A stretch of 64,000 bases of DNA from NP936 sp002726085 (GTDB taxonomy: Bacteria > Acidobacteriota > Vicinamibacteria > Vicinamibacterales > UBA8438). The notes under the pieces were generated by a model, which was given only the letters and a program-made list of their open reading frames with translations, made no database searches and was not told where the DNA came from. This document shows, piece by piece, positions 34,018 to 42,533 of this stretch (position 1 is its first letter; every line of letters begins with the position of its first letter). Both the position numbers and the translations under genes were made by a program. Location of the stretch: contig DASCQF010000041.1 in the NCBI GenBank assembly GCA_036012905.1, positions 16,650 to 80,649 of the forward strand, written 5' to 3'.

Positions 34018-36117
34018 CTACTGCATCCAGCCGACGACAAGCGGCACGAAGATGACCGCAACAATGGTCATCAGTTTGATCAGAATGTTGAGACTCGGCC
34101 CCGACGTGTCCTTGAACGGATCGCCGACGGTGTCGCCGATGACCGCCGCCTTGTGCTGATCCGTGCCCTTGTCGGTCTCCTCGATCAGCTTCTTGGCGTT
34201 GTCCCAGACACCGCCCGCGTTGGCCATCATCAGCGCCATCAGCACGCCGGTGACGAGGGCTCCGGCCAGCAGACCGCCCAACCCGGACACCCCGAGAAGG
34301 AATCCCGTGAGCACCGGCGCCGACACGGCGAGCAGGCCCGGCAGAATCATCTCCTTGATGGCCGAACGGGTCGAGATCGCCACACACTTCGCCGAATCGG
34401 GCTCCGCCGTGCCCTCGAGCAGTCCGGGGATGTTCTTGAACTGCCGCCGGACCTCCTCGATCATTTCGTTCGCCGACCGGCCCACCGCGTTCATCGTCAT
34501 GGCCGAGAAGATGAACGGCAGCATCCCGCCGATGAACATCCCGATCAGCACGTTCGGGTTCGTTAGCTCGAGCCCAAGCTGCCGAGGGTCGAAGCCTCCG
34601 GCGCCGCCCGCCTGGGCGACGGCGTCTGCCGCCTTCGCCTGGAACGTCGAAAACAGCGCGAGGGCCGTGAGCGCCGCCGACCCGATCGCGAAACCCTTGC
34701 CCATCGCGGCGGTGGTGTTCCCGACAGCATCGAGCGCGTCGGTGCGGTCGCGGACAAACGGCTCGCATTTGCTCATCTCGGCGATGCCACCAGCGTTGTC
34801 TGCCACCGGACCATAGGCGTCGACCCCGAGACTGATCCCGAGCGTCGACAGCATGCCCACCGCGGCGATGGCGACGCCGTATTGCTCGCCCATCTGATAA
34901 CTGAAAAAGATTGCCGCACAGATGACCAGCACCGGATAGCCACACGACATCATGCCCACGCCGAGCCCGGCGATGATGTTGGTCGCCGGTCCGGTCTTCG
35001 ACTGTTCGGCGATGTGCGCGGCCGGCGGCTTGTCCTTGCCCGTGTAATACTCGGTCAGCTTCCCAATCACCACACCGGCGACGACACCGAACATCACACA
35101 CCACATGACGGCCCAGGGCACCGAGGTCACCTGTATCAGACCGGCCGCACCGATCAGGACGATGACTGACGCGACGATGAGCCCGCGCAACAGCGCGCCC
35201 TGCACCTTGCTCTCGTCGTCGGTCCGCACGGTAAACGTCCCGAGCATCGACGCGATGATGCCGAAGCCGGCCAGCAGTATCGGAAAGAGCGCCAGGTCTG
35301 CCTGCACACCAGCGAACGCGCCGCTGTCGATCCCCCACAGGTTCCCGGCGGCGGCCGCCGTCAGCGCCCAGGCCAGTGCCACCGACGCAATGATGCTGCC
35401 GACATACGATTCGAACAGGTCGGCGCCCATCCCGGCGACGTCGCCGACGTTGTCACCAACGCTGTCGGCAATGGTGGCGGGGTTGCGTGGGTCGTCCTCC
35501 GGAATACCCGCCTCGACCTTGCCCGACAGGTCGCCCGCCACATCCGCCGCCTTGGTGAAGATGCCCCCGCCGACGCGCGCGAACAGGGCAATCGACGAGG
35601 CCCCGAGCGACATGCCGAGCAGAGATTCAATGGCCGATGCGCCCTCCCCATCGAGCCCGCCGTAGAGGAAATACAGGACGGCAATACCCAGCGTGCCGAG
35701 TGCAACGACGGTGAGTCCCATGACGGCGCCGCTCGAGAACGCAACCTGCAGGGCCACGGCGAGGCTCTTCTGCGCCGCCGCCGTCGTCCGGACCGCGGCG
35801 CCGGTGGCCGTGCGCATGCCGATCCACCCGGCGGTCGCCGAGAGACAGGCCCCGACCAGGAAGCTGACACCGACCAGCAGAGAGTTCCCCGGAAGAAACG
35901 CCACGAGAATGCCAAACATGATCGCGACGAAGACCGCCAGCACGCTGTACTCCGTGCGCAGGAAAGCCATCGCCCCGCTCCGGATCAGCGCGGAAATCTG
36001 CTGCATCCGCTCTGAACCGGCGTCGCGGCGGTTGATACTACCAATCAAAACGAACGCGAAGATCGCAGCAGCGATCGGCGCGCCGAACCCCAGAAGTAAA
36101 TACAGTGGATTGTCCAT
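34018..36117 (-). CDS. hppA: Membrane-bound ion-pumping pyrophosphatase, K+-dependent type
   Basis: A 699-residue protein with about 16 membrane helices. The substrate site is in the segment from DDPRNPATIADSVGDNVGDV to GMGADLFES, and the second conserved block is VIGDTVGDPFKDTSGPSLN. Residues GNTTAAMGKGFAIG carry Ala where K+-independent enzymes have Lys (GNTTKA), so K+ dependence is predicted. The enzyme hydrolyses cytoplasmic pyrophosphate and pumps H+ or Na+ outward; the ion cannot be decided safely by eye. It is monocistronic in appearance, 900 nt after the start of tonB's divergent side and 250 nt from the DUF502 gene. Confidence 0.95.
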   Translation of the reverse strand: MDNPLYLLLGFGAPIAAAIFAFVLIGSINRRDAGSERMQQISALIRSGAMAFLRTEYSVLAVFVAIMFGILVAFLPGNSLLVGVSFLVGACLSATAGWIGMRTATGAAVRTTAAAQKSLAVALQVAFSSGAVMGLTVVALGTLGIAVLYFLYGGLDGEGASAIESLLGMSLGASSIALFARVGGGIFTKAADVAGDLSGKVEAGIPEDDPRNPATIADSVGDNVGDVAGMGADLFESYVGSIIASVALAWALTAAAAGNLWGIDSGAFAGVQADLALFPILLAGFGIIASMLGTFTVRTDDESKVQGALLRGLIVASVIVLIGAAGLIQVTSVPWAVMWCVMFGVVAGVVIGKLTEYYTGKDKPPAAHIAEQSKTGPATNIIAGLGVGMMSCGYPVLVICAAIFFSYQMGEQYGVAIAAVGMLSTLGISLGVDAYGPVADNAGGIAEMSKCEPFVRDRTDALDAVGNTTAAMGKGFAIGSAALTALALFSTFQAKAADAVAQAGGAGGFDPRQLGLELTNPNVLIGMFIGGMLPFIFSAMTMNAVGRSANEMIEEVRRQFKNIPGLLEGTAEPDSAKCVAISTRSAIKEMILPGLLAVSAPVLTGFLLGVSGLGGLLAGALVTGVLMALMMANAGGVWDNAKKLIEETDKGTDQHKAAVIGDTVGDPFKDTSGPSLNILIKLMTIVAVIFVPLVVGWMQ

Positions 36118-36369
36118 TCAGGCCCTTGTCTGTCCGCTACCTCGGTGTTCACGACATCCCCAGCTGGCGATGCCGTGATGCTCAATCGTGTCGTTCACAC
36201 GGGGATGTCCACTGTCTGTCCCGTGGCAAGAATCGCCGCCACATTCGACGGGGACTGTCAGAAATGCTTGGCAGCGATGCGGAGCCGGGTGGCGACCCAC
36301 CGGTCTGCTGCGGGGCACCTCTGCAAACCCGACAACCTAACAATCGCTGTTCGCCGCTGTCAAGCCGAT

Positions 36370-37020
36370 TCACGTCTCGGTGACCTCAGTTGACCGCGCG
36401 GCGTCGAGCACCGGCGCCACCTCCCCTTCGGTCCGGGCCGCGCGTAACGCCTCGCTGAAAGCCATACCCCCGGTCAGAAAGATCCGCACACCTTCTGGAA
36501 CCGTCAGGTCCGGGTAGGAGGCCTGGCTCTTCGCAAAGACCCGCACGTCCCCGAGATACAGGTGATTGGTCGGCACGTAGACCGCGAGCACCGGCTCGCG
36601 GCCGCGGCCCCGGTCCAAAGTAAACTCTTTCGTCAGGAATCCGAGGAGAAACCCCGCCTGGGGGTCGTCGATGAGCACGACCCGCTTGAAGGCCAGCTCG
36701 TTCTCCGGGGAAAAGGCGGCGACCAGCTGTTTCACCGGCGCATAGACAGCCCGGAACACCGGGAGTTTGAGCAGATACGACGCGCCGCGCTGCAGCAGCC
36801 GCTTGCCGAACACGTTGGTTGCCAGTGCCTCCACCCCGAAGACAATCGCCAGCGTGGTCGCCAGCCCCAATCCCGGCACATCCAGGCCCAGCCAGCGCCT
36901 GTAGAGAGGCGCCATGACGCCGTCGATCAACTGAAAGGCCCACACCAACGCTGCCACGCTGATGATGAGCGGCACCATCACGAAGAAGCCGGCGACAAAG
37001 CTGCGTCGGAACCACTGCAT
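36370..37020 (-). CDS. DUF502 family membrane protein
   Basis: A 216-residue protein with two N-terminal membrane segments (about 8-30 and 54-72) and a C-terminal soluble domain. Family marks include VPLIISVAALVWAF, GLGLATTLAIVFGVEAL, the block LKLPVFRAVYAPVKQLV, and VLIDDPQAGFLLGFLTKEF. DUF502 is widespread in bacteria with no firmly known function. It is last in the tgt-yajC-secD-secF-uppP run, 206 nt after uppP with repeat sequences between. The soluble domain ends in an acidic variable tail. Confidence 0.82.
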   Translation of the reverse strand: MQWFRRSFVAGFFVMVPLIISVAALVWAFQLIDGVMAPLYRRWLGLDVPGLGLATTLAIVFGVEALATNVFGKRLLQRGASYLLKLPVFRAVYAPVKQLVAAFSPENELAFKRVVLIDDPQAGFLLGFLTKEFTLDRGRGREPVLAVYVPTNHLYLGDVRVFAKSQASYPDLTVPEGVRIFLTGGMAFSEALRAARTEGEVAPVLDAARSTEVTET

Positions 37021-37149
37021 CTACACGCCACGCTCCCAGGCTTCGGGCTGCAGGCGCTCCAGGGGGAAGCCCCCATACCACCGAGTACCATCTATTGCAC
37101 TCCTGCCCCTGTTGCGGGCCCCTGAAGAACGCGGCGAAGCCCTCACGGC

Positions 37150-37171
37150 TTCGCCGAGGCTTCGGCGGACA
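37150..37171 (-). repeat. 22-nt dispersed repeat (CCGCCGAAGCCTCGGCGAA), intergenic copy
   Basis: On the minus strand it reads TGTCCGCCGAAGCCTCGGCG plus AA. An identical 22-nt copy lies at 54041-54062 inside the 3' end of the RmlB-like gene. This copy is between the DUF502 and uppP genes, next to a tandem array (37181-37213). Confidence 0.7.
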
Positions 37172-37180
37172 AACCGTCTT

Positions 37181-37213
37181 TCTCCTGACTTCTGACTTCT
37201 GACTCCTGACTCT
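37181..37213. repeat. Heptad repeat array, AGTCAGA variant
   Basis: On the minus strand there are four heptads of AGTCAGA/AGTCAGG type followed by AGGAGAAAG. It is related in period and placement to the GGAGACA arrays elsewhere. It is in the spacer after uppP, immediately beside a copy of the 22-nt repeat. Confidence 0.6.
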
Positions 37214-37226
37214 TTGAATCATTGTC

Positions 37227-38030
37227 TCAGGCGGCCGCCAGCCAGATCCCCAGCGCTGCCGCGACGACGAGACGGTAGTACGCGAACAGGTCGAGCGAGT
37301 TGCGTGCTATATACCGGAGCAACCCAGCAATTGCGAGATACCCGACCACGCCGGAGGACGCGAACCCAACCAGTAACAACGATGTGGGCTCGACCAAGCC
37401 ACCCTCGCCCAGAGTCCACGCGGTTCGAACCCCGGCCCCGAGTATCGCCGGAATGCCGAGGAGAAACGTGAACCGCGCCGCCTCCTGACGAGTCAACCCG
37501 GCCAGCATCCCTACGGTGATGACGGCGCCGGACCGCGAGACGCCCGGCACGAGCGCGGCCGCCTGCGCGCACCCGAGACCGACCGCCTCGAGGATCGAGA
37601 GCGACGCCGCGGTCCGGCGGCGCGACCCGACCCGCTCGGCCGCCAGCATCACCAGTGCGCCGAGCGTCAACGCGACAGCGGCCACCGCAGGCTGCCGAAG
37701 GCGTTCGACGATGTCCGCGAAGAGCCAACCCGTCAGCGCGATCGGGACGGTCGCGACAAGGATCAGGCGGCCGGTCCTGGCCGACTGGCCGGGGGCCCCG
37801 GCGAGCGCGCCGGGGGCGCCCACCACAAGCCGCGTCACATCCTCTCGAAAGTAGATGAGGACGGCCAGCAACGTGCCAAGATGACAGGCCACGTCGAAGG
37901 CGATCTCGGCCGACCCCAAGTCCCAACCGAACAACTCCCGCACCAGGATCAGATGGGCGGAACTGGAGATCGGAAGGAACTCGGTCAGTCCCTGGACGAC
38001 GCCGAGCAACGCGGCCTGAATTACGGTCAC
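37227..38030 (-). CDS. uppP: Undecaprenyl-diphosphatase (UppP/BacA)
   Basis: A 267-residue polytopic membrane protein that dephosphorylates undecaprenyl diphosphate to recycle the lipid carrier for cell-wall and O-antigen synthesis. The two active-site blocks are GVVQGLTEFLPISSSAHLI (near the N-terminus) and VPGVSRSGAVITVGMLAGLTR. Length is normal. The start is GTG at 38030. It lies within a 19-nt tandem duplication that also repeats the GTGACC start sequence upstream; the upstream copy ends after three codons at TAG. The gene is 84 nt downstream of secF. Confidence 0.93.
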   Translation of the reverse strand: MTVIQAALLGVVQGLTEFLPISSSAHLILVRELFGWDLGSAEIAFDVACHLGTLLAVLIYFREDVTRLVVGAPGALAGAPGQSARTGRLILVATVPIALTGWLFADIVERLRQPAVAAVALTLGALVMLAAERVGSRRRTAASLSILEAVGLGCAQAAALVPGVSRSGAVITVGMLAGLTRQEAARFTFLLGIPAILGAGVRTAWTLGEGGLVEPTSLLLVGFASSGVVGYLAIAGLLRYIARNSLDLFAYYRLVVAAALGIWLAAA

Positions 38031-38060
38031 ACGGCGTCTACACGGTCACACGGCGTCTAT
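38023..38060. repeat. 19-nt tandem duplication over the uppP start
   Basis: ACGGTCACACGGCGTCTAC (38023-38041) is directly followed by ACGGTCACACGGCGTCTAT (38042-38060). On the minus strand each copy contains a GTGACC, but only the downstream one opens the uppP frame. Confidence 0.75.
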
Positions 38061-38114
38061 AGAGTTAGTGTCCGTCTCGGGCTCGGTGGCCTGCTGGCAG
38101 CCTGCGGCACACCC

Positions 38115-39101
38115 TCAAGCACGGGCACGGGCGTGGGCCTTCTTGCTGCGCCGCTTCGATTTCGCGGTCGCCGGCGCGCTCGTGACTTGAGCGCGTCGCG
38201 AGGCCCGGCGCTCGCTGATGACGATCGCCGCGGCGGCGGCGATGAAGATCGTCGAATACGTGCCGCTGATCACACCGACGAGCATCGTGAAGGCGAAGCC
38301 CTCGAGCACCTCGCCGCCAAACAGATACAGCGCCAGCACCGCGAACGCGGTCGTACCGGACGTGATGATCGTGCGGCTCAAGGTCTGATTGATGCTCGCG
38401 TTGACAAGCGCATCGAACGAATCCCGCCGCATGTGCCGGAGATTCTCCCGGACGCGGTCAAAAACCACGATCGAGTCGTTCACCGAATAACCGGTAATGG
38501 CCAGCATCGCTGCCACCACGTTCAGGGACAGCTCGTAGCCGAAGAATGTGAGCATCGCCCACGTCACGAGGATGTCGTGCGCCACGGCGATGACAGCGCC
38601 CACGGCAAAGCTGAAGCGGAACCGCAATCCGATGTAGACCAGGATACCGGCCATCGCGAACACGAAGGCGTTGATGCCGCGGCTCCGCAGCTCCTCGCCG
38701 ATGATAGGGCCGACGAGCTGGGTATTGATGACGTCGAACCCGCCGAGAGTGCTCTGGTCGAGCGCCGCGCGCACGGCGTTGGCCCCCAGCTCGAGACTGG
38801 TACCGGCCTCGGGCCCGCTCTGGGGAAGCCGAATCAGGATCTCGTTGGCGTCAGCGGAGCCGAACTGCTGGACGACGTTTTCATCGGCGATTCCGCTGAT
38901 GGCGCCGCGCACCGCGTCCTCGGTGACCCCCGCATCGAACTTCACGACGACGATCGTGCCACCCGAGAAATCGATGCCGAGCGTGGGTCCGCCCTGCAGC
39001 GCCATCGCAACCGCGCCGGCAAGGATGATCACAAGCGACAGACCGACGGCGGGCCAGCGCCACTTGAGGAAGTCGAAGTTGGGGTTCTTGAAGATGGGCA
39101 T
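38115..39101 (-). CDS. secF: Protein-export membrane protein SecF
   Basis: A 328-residue RND-like subunit with six membrane helices and one periplasmic domain after the first. Marks: TLGIDFSGGTIVVVKF after TM1, TGYSVNDSIVVFDRVRENLR in the TM4 region, and NQTLSRTIITSGTTAFAVL. SecDF uses the proton motive force to pull secreted proteins out of SecYEG. It follows secD by 68 nt. The C-terminus is a basic tail (SKRRSKKAHARARA). Length is typical. Confidence 0.95.
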   Translation of the reverse strand: MPIFKNPNFDFLKWRWPAVGLSLVIILAGAVAMALQGGPTLGIDFSGGTIVVVKFDAGVTEDAVRGAISGIADENVVQQFGSADANEILIRLPQSGPEAGTSLELGANAVRAALDQSTLGGFDVINTQLVGPIIGEELRSRGINAFVFAMAGILVYIGLRFRFSFAVGAVIAVAHDILVTWAMLTFFGYELSLNVVAAMLAITGYSVNDSIVVFDRVRENLRHMRRDSFDALVNASINQTLSRTIITSGTTAFAVLALYLFGGEVLEGFAFTMLVGVISGTYSTIFIAAAAAIVISERRASRRAQVTSAPATAKSKRRSKKAHARARA

Positions 39102-39169
39102 ACCGGCGGGCGTCCTGGATACTCGTCGTCGAAGGCTGTGGCTGTTGGGTCTGCGGCTCGCTCAAACCT

Positions 39170-40735
39170 CTAGATGCTCAAGGTCGCTTCCCTGCGACGC
39201 GTCAGGACCGCCTCGAACATCGTCCGCGACACGAACACCGCCGTAAACACGTTCGAGATGAGACCGAAGAACAGGGTCGTCGCGAAACCCTTGATGGGCC
39301 CCGACCCGAACTGGAACAAGAACGCCGCTGCGATCAGCGACGCAATGTGTGTATCGACAATGGTCAGGAAGACCCGATCGAATCCGGCAGAGACGGCGGC
39401 GCGCACCCCCTTGGCCGACACCAGCTCCTCCTTGATCCGCTCGAAGATCAGAACGTTGGAATCGACCCCCATGCCGATCGTCAGGATGAAACCGGCGATA
39501 CCGGGCAAGGTGAGCACGGCCCCGATGTAGCCCATGCACGCCAGCATGATCAGCAGGTTCAGACCCACCGACACAACCGCGTTGATGCCCGACAGGCGAT
39601 AGTAGAACAGCATGAACAACGCCACGGCGATGAGTCCCGAGATCGACGCGATCACCCCGGCGCGGATCGAGTCGGCGCCCAAGGTCGGACCGACGGTCCG
39701 TTCCTCGAGATAGGTCAAGGACGCGGGCAACGCACCCGACCTGAGAATCAGCGCCAGGTCAGACGCCTCCTGCTGCGAGAAGGTCCCCGTGATGCGACCC
39801 TCGTCGGCAATGCGCTCCTGAATCGTCGGTGCCGAATATACCTGGCTGTCCATGATGACCGCCAGATTGCGGCCGACGTTCGCGCCGGTGAAGTTCCCGA
39901 ACTTGCGCGCACCTTCCCGGTTGAATGAAAAGCTGATGGCCGGCTGGTTGAACTCGTCGATCGTCGGTCTGGCGTTGCGCAGATCCCGGCCGGTGACCGG
40001 CGCTACGCGCCGCACCAGGTAGAACACGGTCGAGCCAACAGGCGAGCCCAGCGATTCGTCAGCCCCGGAAACGACCTCGAGGTCGGGGGGCACGACGCCG
40101 CTTCTCGTCTGCAACAGCAGCTCGCGCGACGGCGCGGGCCCCTCCTCGACCAGCTTCAGCTCGAGCAGCGCCGTGGAGCGGATGATCTCCTTCGCGCGAT
40201 CGACATCATCGACGCCGGGCAGCTGCACCAGGATCTGGTCGCCAGCCACGCCGTGCGGCGCGACGATCGGCTCGGCGACCCCGAGCTCGTTGACCCGGCG
40301 CTCGATCGTCTGCAGCGCCTGCCGCACCGACTCCTCTCGCCACTGCCGCGCGACCCCCGGCTGCATACTGAATGTGTAGGCGCCGCCAGCCTCCGACGCA
40401 CGGTCGTAGGCGACCTGTAGCAGGTCGTCGGCGATCTGCCGGAACTCCTGGTCCCGGTCTGGGGGCACACCTTCGACCCGGATCTCGGTGGGGGAGGTCG
40501 CGGCCGACGAGGTCAGTGCGATGCCGCTGAGACTGGCCTGCTCGCTCAGTTGCTCGGCGCTCGTCTCGGTCTCCACGCGCAGCGCGTCGTCGGTCTGCAC
40601 CCGCAGCACCATGTGCACCCCGCCGCTCAAATCGAGACCGAGGCGAATCCGGTCCTCCGGTGGATACACCGCAAAGGCGGCTGCCACCACCACGCCGATG
40701 ATCGACACCACTTTCCAGCGCAGGTTTTTCGCCAT
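39170..40735 (-). CDS. secD: Protein-export membrane protein SecD
   Basis: A 521-residue SecD with one N-terminal helix, the conserved RLGLDLSGGVHMVL, a large periplasmic P1 head domain and five C-terminal helices. Signature blocks include VDDVDRAKEIIRSTALLELK, LRSGALPASLTYLEERTVGP, LTLPGIAGFILTIGMGVDSN and VLIFERIKEEL with the proton-relay Asp. It partners SecF and YajC, encoded on either side in the order yajC-secD-secF. The spacer to yajC (100 nt) contains two GTTTAGCG copies. Nothing suggests loss of function. Confidence 0.95.
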   Translation of the reverse strand: MAKNLRWKVVSIIGVVVAAAFAVYPPEDRIRLGLDLSGGVHMVLRVQTDDALRVETETSAEQLSEQASLSGIALTSSAATSPTEIRVEGVPPDRDQEFRQIADDLLQVAYDRASEAGGAYTFSMQPGVARQWREESVRQALQTIERRVNELGVAEPIVAPHGVAGDQILVQLPGVDDVDRAKEIIRSTALLELKLVEEGPAPSRELLLQTRSGVVPPDLEVVSGADESLGSPVGSTVFYLVRRVAPVTGRDLRNARPTIDEFNQPAISFSFNREGARKFGNFTGANVGRNLAVIMDSQVYSAPTIQERIADEGRITGTFSQQEASDLALILRSGALPASLTYLEERTVGPTLGADSIRAGVIASISGLIAVALFMLFYYRLSGINAVVSVGLNLLIMLACMGYIGAVLTLPGIAGFILTIGMGVDSNVLIFERIKEELVSAKGVRAAVSAGFDRVFLTIVDTHIASLIAAAFLFQFGSGPIKGFATTLFFGLISNVFTAVFVSRTMFEAVLTRRREATLSI

Positions 40736-40835
40736 GACCCTCTCAGCTATCGTTTAGCGTTCGCGCCGTTTAGCGCTCACTCGCTCACGAGACGTGCCGT
40801 GTCCCACAGCACACCTCGGTGCGCCGCCTCTTGCG

Positions 40836-41186
40836 TCACATAGACGAGGAATCCTGCACGACCGGGTCCTCACCCTGATTCCCGCCAACCGCCGCGCGTG
40901 AGACCTCGACGCGGACCTTGTCGGCAATCTGCAGCTGAATCGATCGAGCGTTCAGCTTTGTGATGACGCCGTAGATGCCGCTGGTCGTGATGACCTTGTC
41001 ACCCACCTTCAACGCGGTGCGAAATTCCTGTACCTTCTTCTGGCGCCGTTTCATCGGCAGCAGGATGACGAAATAGAAAATGGCCAGAATCGCCGCGAAC
41101 GGCAGAAACTGCACCCAGAGCGGACCCGACCCGCCCGGGGACGGAGCCGCCATCGCGAAAACCGCCGGCGATCCAATTCCAAGCAT
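40836..41186 (-). CDS. yajC: Preprotein translocase subunit YajC
   Basis: A 116-residue protein with one membrane helix (about 26-44, FLPFAAILAIFYFVILLP) followed directly by MKRRQKKVQEF and the small cytoplasmic domain LKVGDKVITTSGIYGVITKL, which is diagnostic of YajC. YajC associates with SecDF. The N-terminal 25 residues are Pro/Gly-rich and could include a cleavable segment. It lies between tgt and secD, a very common bacterial order. Confidence 0.93.
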   Translation of the reverse strand: MLGIGSPAVFAMAAPSPGGSGPLWVQFLPFAAILAIFYFVILLPMKRRQKKVQEFRTALKVGDKVITTSGIYGVITKLNARSIQLQIADKVRVEVSRAAVGGNQGEDPVVQDSSSM

Positions 41187-41282
41187 TAGGCGTCCTGCGT
41201 CTCCAACCAGCCACGAGCCGTTTGGCGTCTCTCCGCCGTCATCGACTCGGACAATCTTCCAGGCAGGTCATGCACCAGTGCG

Positions 41283-42443
41283 CTATTGGGGTCGGCGAGA
41301 GAACGTCTCGTGGAACCGCTGCCTGAACTTTTCAAACGTGCCGATCATGATAGCTTCTCTTATTCGACGCATCGTGTCAAGGTAGAAGTGTATGTTATGC
41401 AGTGTGTTAAGGCTGCTTGCCGTCATCTCACCGGCCACGAACAGATACCGGAGGTAGGCCCGCGAGAAGTGGCGGCACGTGTAACACTCGCAGTCCGGAT
41501 CCGGAGGCCGCGAGTCTTCAGCGAATCGCGCCTGCTTGATCGACAGCGGCCCGGCGCGCGTCAGGAGCTGGCCGTTTCTGGCGTTCCGCGTGGGGAGCAC
41601 GCAGTCGAACAGATCAATACCGCGGGCCACGCACTCGACCAGGTCGTCCGGCATGCCCGTTCCCATCAGATAGCGCACCCGGTCGTCGGGCAGCATCGGC
41701 GTGGTGCCGGCCACGACCTCGTACATCGTCTCTACCGGTTCGCCGACGCTCAGCCCACCGATGGCGATCCCCTCAAACCCAAGCGCCACCGTCTCTCGGG
41801 CGCTCTGCTCACGCACCCGGCTGTACACACTCCCTTGCACGATGCCGAACTGCGCCTGACCAGGGTTGGTGACCTCGCCGTCGAGGGAGGCCGGCTGGCC
41901 GGTGATTGTCAGAAACCGCTCGCGGGCGCGGCCGGCCCACCGCAGCGTCCGTTCCATCGAGTCACGCGCCTGTTCCTCCGTCACAGGATAGCTGGTGCAC
42001 TCGTCGAACACCATCGAGATGTCCGACCCCAGTTGGGCCTGGATGTCGACGGCGCCTTCCGGGGTCAGCCGATGCAGGCTCCCGTCCAGGTGAGACCGGA
42101 ACGACACCCCATCTTCGTCGATCCGCCGCCGGTCCCCCAGGCTAAACACCTGATATCCCCCGCTGTCAGTCAGAATCGGCCGGTCCCAGCCGATGAAGCG
42201 ATGTAGACCGCCGGCTCGCGCCACCAGTGGCGCGCCTGGTCGCAGATGCAGGTGATAGGTGTTGGCCAGGATCATCTCGGCGCCGAGACCGATCAGGTCG
42301 CGGTGGGTGACTGCCTTGACCGCCCCGCGGGTTCCGACCGGAGCGAAGGCCGGAGTCCGCACGAGACCGTGCGGCGTCCTCAGTTCGCCAGCGCGCGCGC
42401 CGCCGTCACGGTGGGTAACGCGGAACGAGAAACCTCCAGGCAC
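41283..42443 (-). CDS. tgt: tRNA-guanine transglycosylase
   Basis: A 386-residue enzyme that exchanges G34 for preQ1 in GUN-anticodon tRNAs. It has GELRTPHGLVRTPAFAPVGT, the substrate pocket ILTDSGGYQVFSLG, and the zinc site CECYTCRHFSRAYLRYLF with the distal His in LNTLHNIHFY. Length is normal. The start is a GTG at 42443 with no Shine-Dalgarno, 6 nt after a -10-like TAGTAT, so the mRNA may be leaderless. It heads the tgt-yajC-secD-secF-uppP run and is divergent from ddl. Confidence 0.94.
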   Translation of the reverse strand: MPGGFSFRVTHRDGGARAGELRTPHGLVRTPAFAPVGTRGAVKAVTHRDLIGLGAEMILANTYHLHLRPGAPLVARAGGLHRFIGWDRPILTDSGGYQVFSLGDRRRIDEDGVSFRSHLDGSLHRLTPEGAVDIQAQLGSDISMVFDECTSYPVTEEQARDSMERTLRWAGRARERFLTITGQPASLDGEVTNPGQAQFGIVQGSVYSRVREQSARETVALGFEGIAIGGLSVGEPVETMYEVVAGTTPMLPDDRVRYLMGTGMPDDLVECVARGIDLFDCVLPTRNARNGQLLTRAGPLSIKQARFAEDSRPPDPDCECYTCRHFSRAYLRYLFVAGEMTASSLNTLHNIHFYLDTMRRIREAIMIGTFEKFRQRFHETFSRRPQ

Positions 42444-42449
42444 TGGCGT

Positions 42450-42455
42450 ATACTA
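42450..42455 (-). promoter_or_regulatory. Candidate -10 box of tgt
   Basis: The minus strand reads TGTAGTATACGCCAGTG: TAGTAT, 6 nt, then the GTG start. The overlapping plus-strand TATACT could equally serve ddl. No -35 was recognised for either direction. Confidence 0.4.
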
Positions 42456-42533
42456 CACAGTGTCGGTTAATGCTCCATCCCCTCCGATCGGCCCGGTCGT
42501 GGGCCCATCGTTTCCAGAAATCGGATTCCCCGG

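Noticed and set aside
33983..35338. A 451-codon frame overlapping hppA on the same strand
   Set aside because: hppA is intact in the other frame, with all pyrophosphatase motifs.
38023..38060. Short direct repeats as a possible CRISPR remnant
   Set aside because: Two adjacent copies without spacers, overlapping a start codon; no cas genes in the window.
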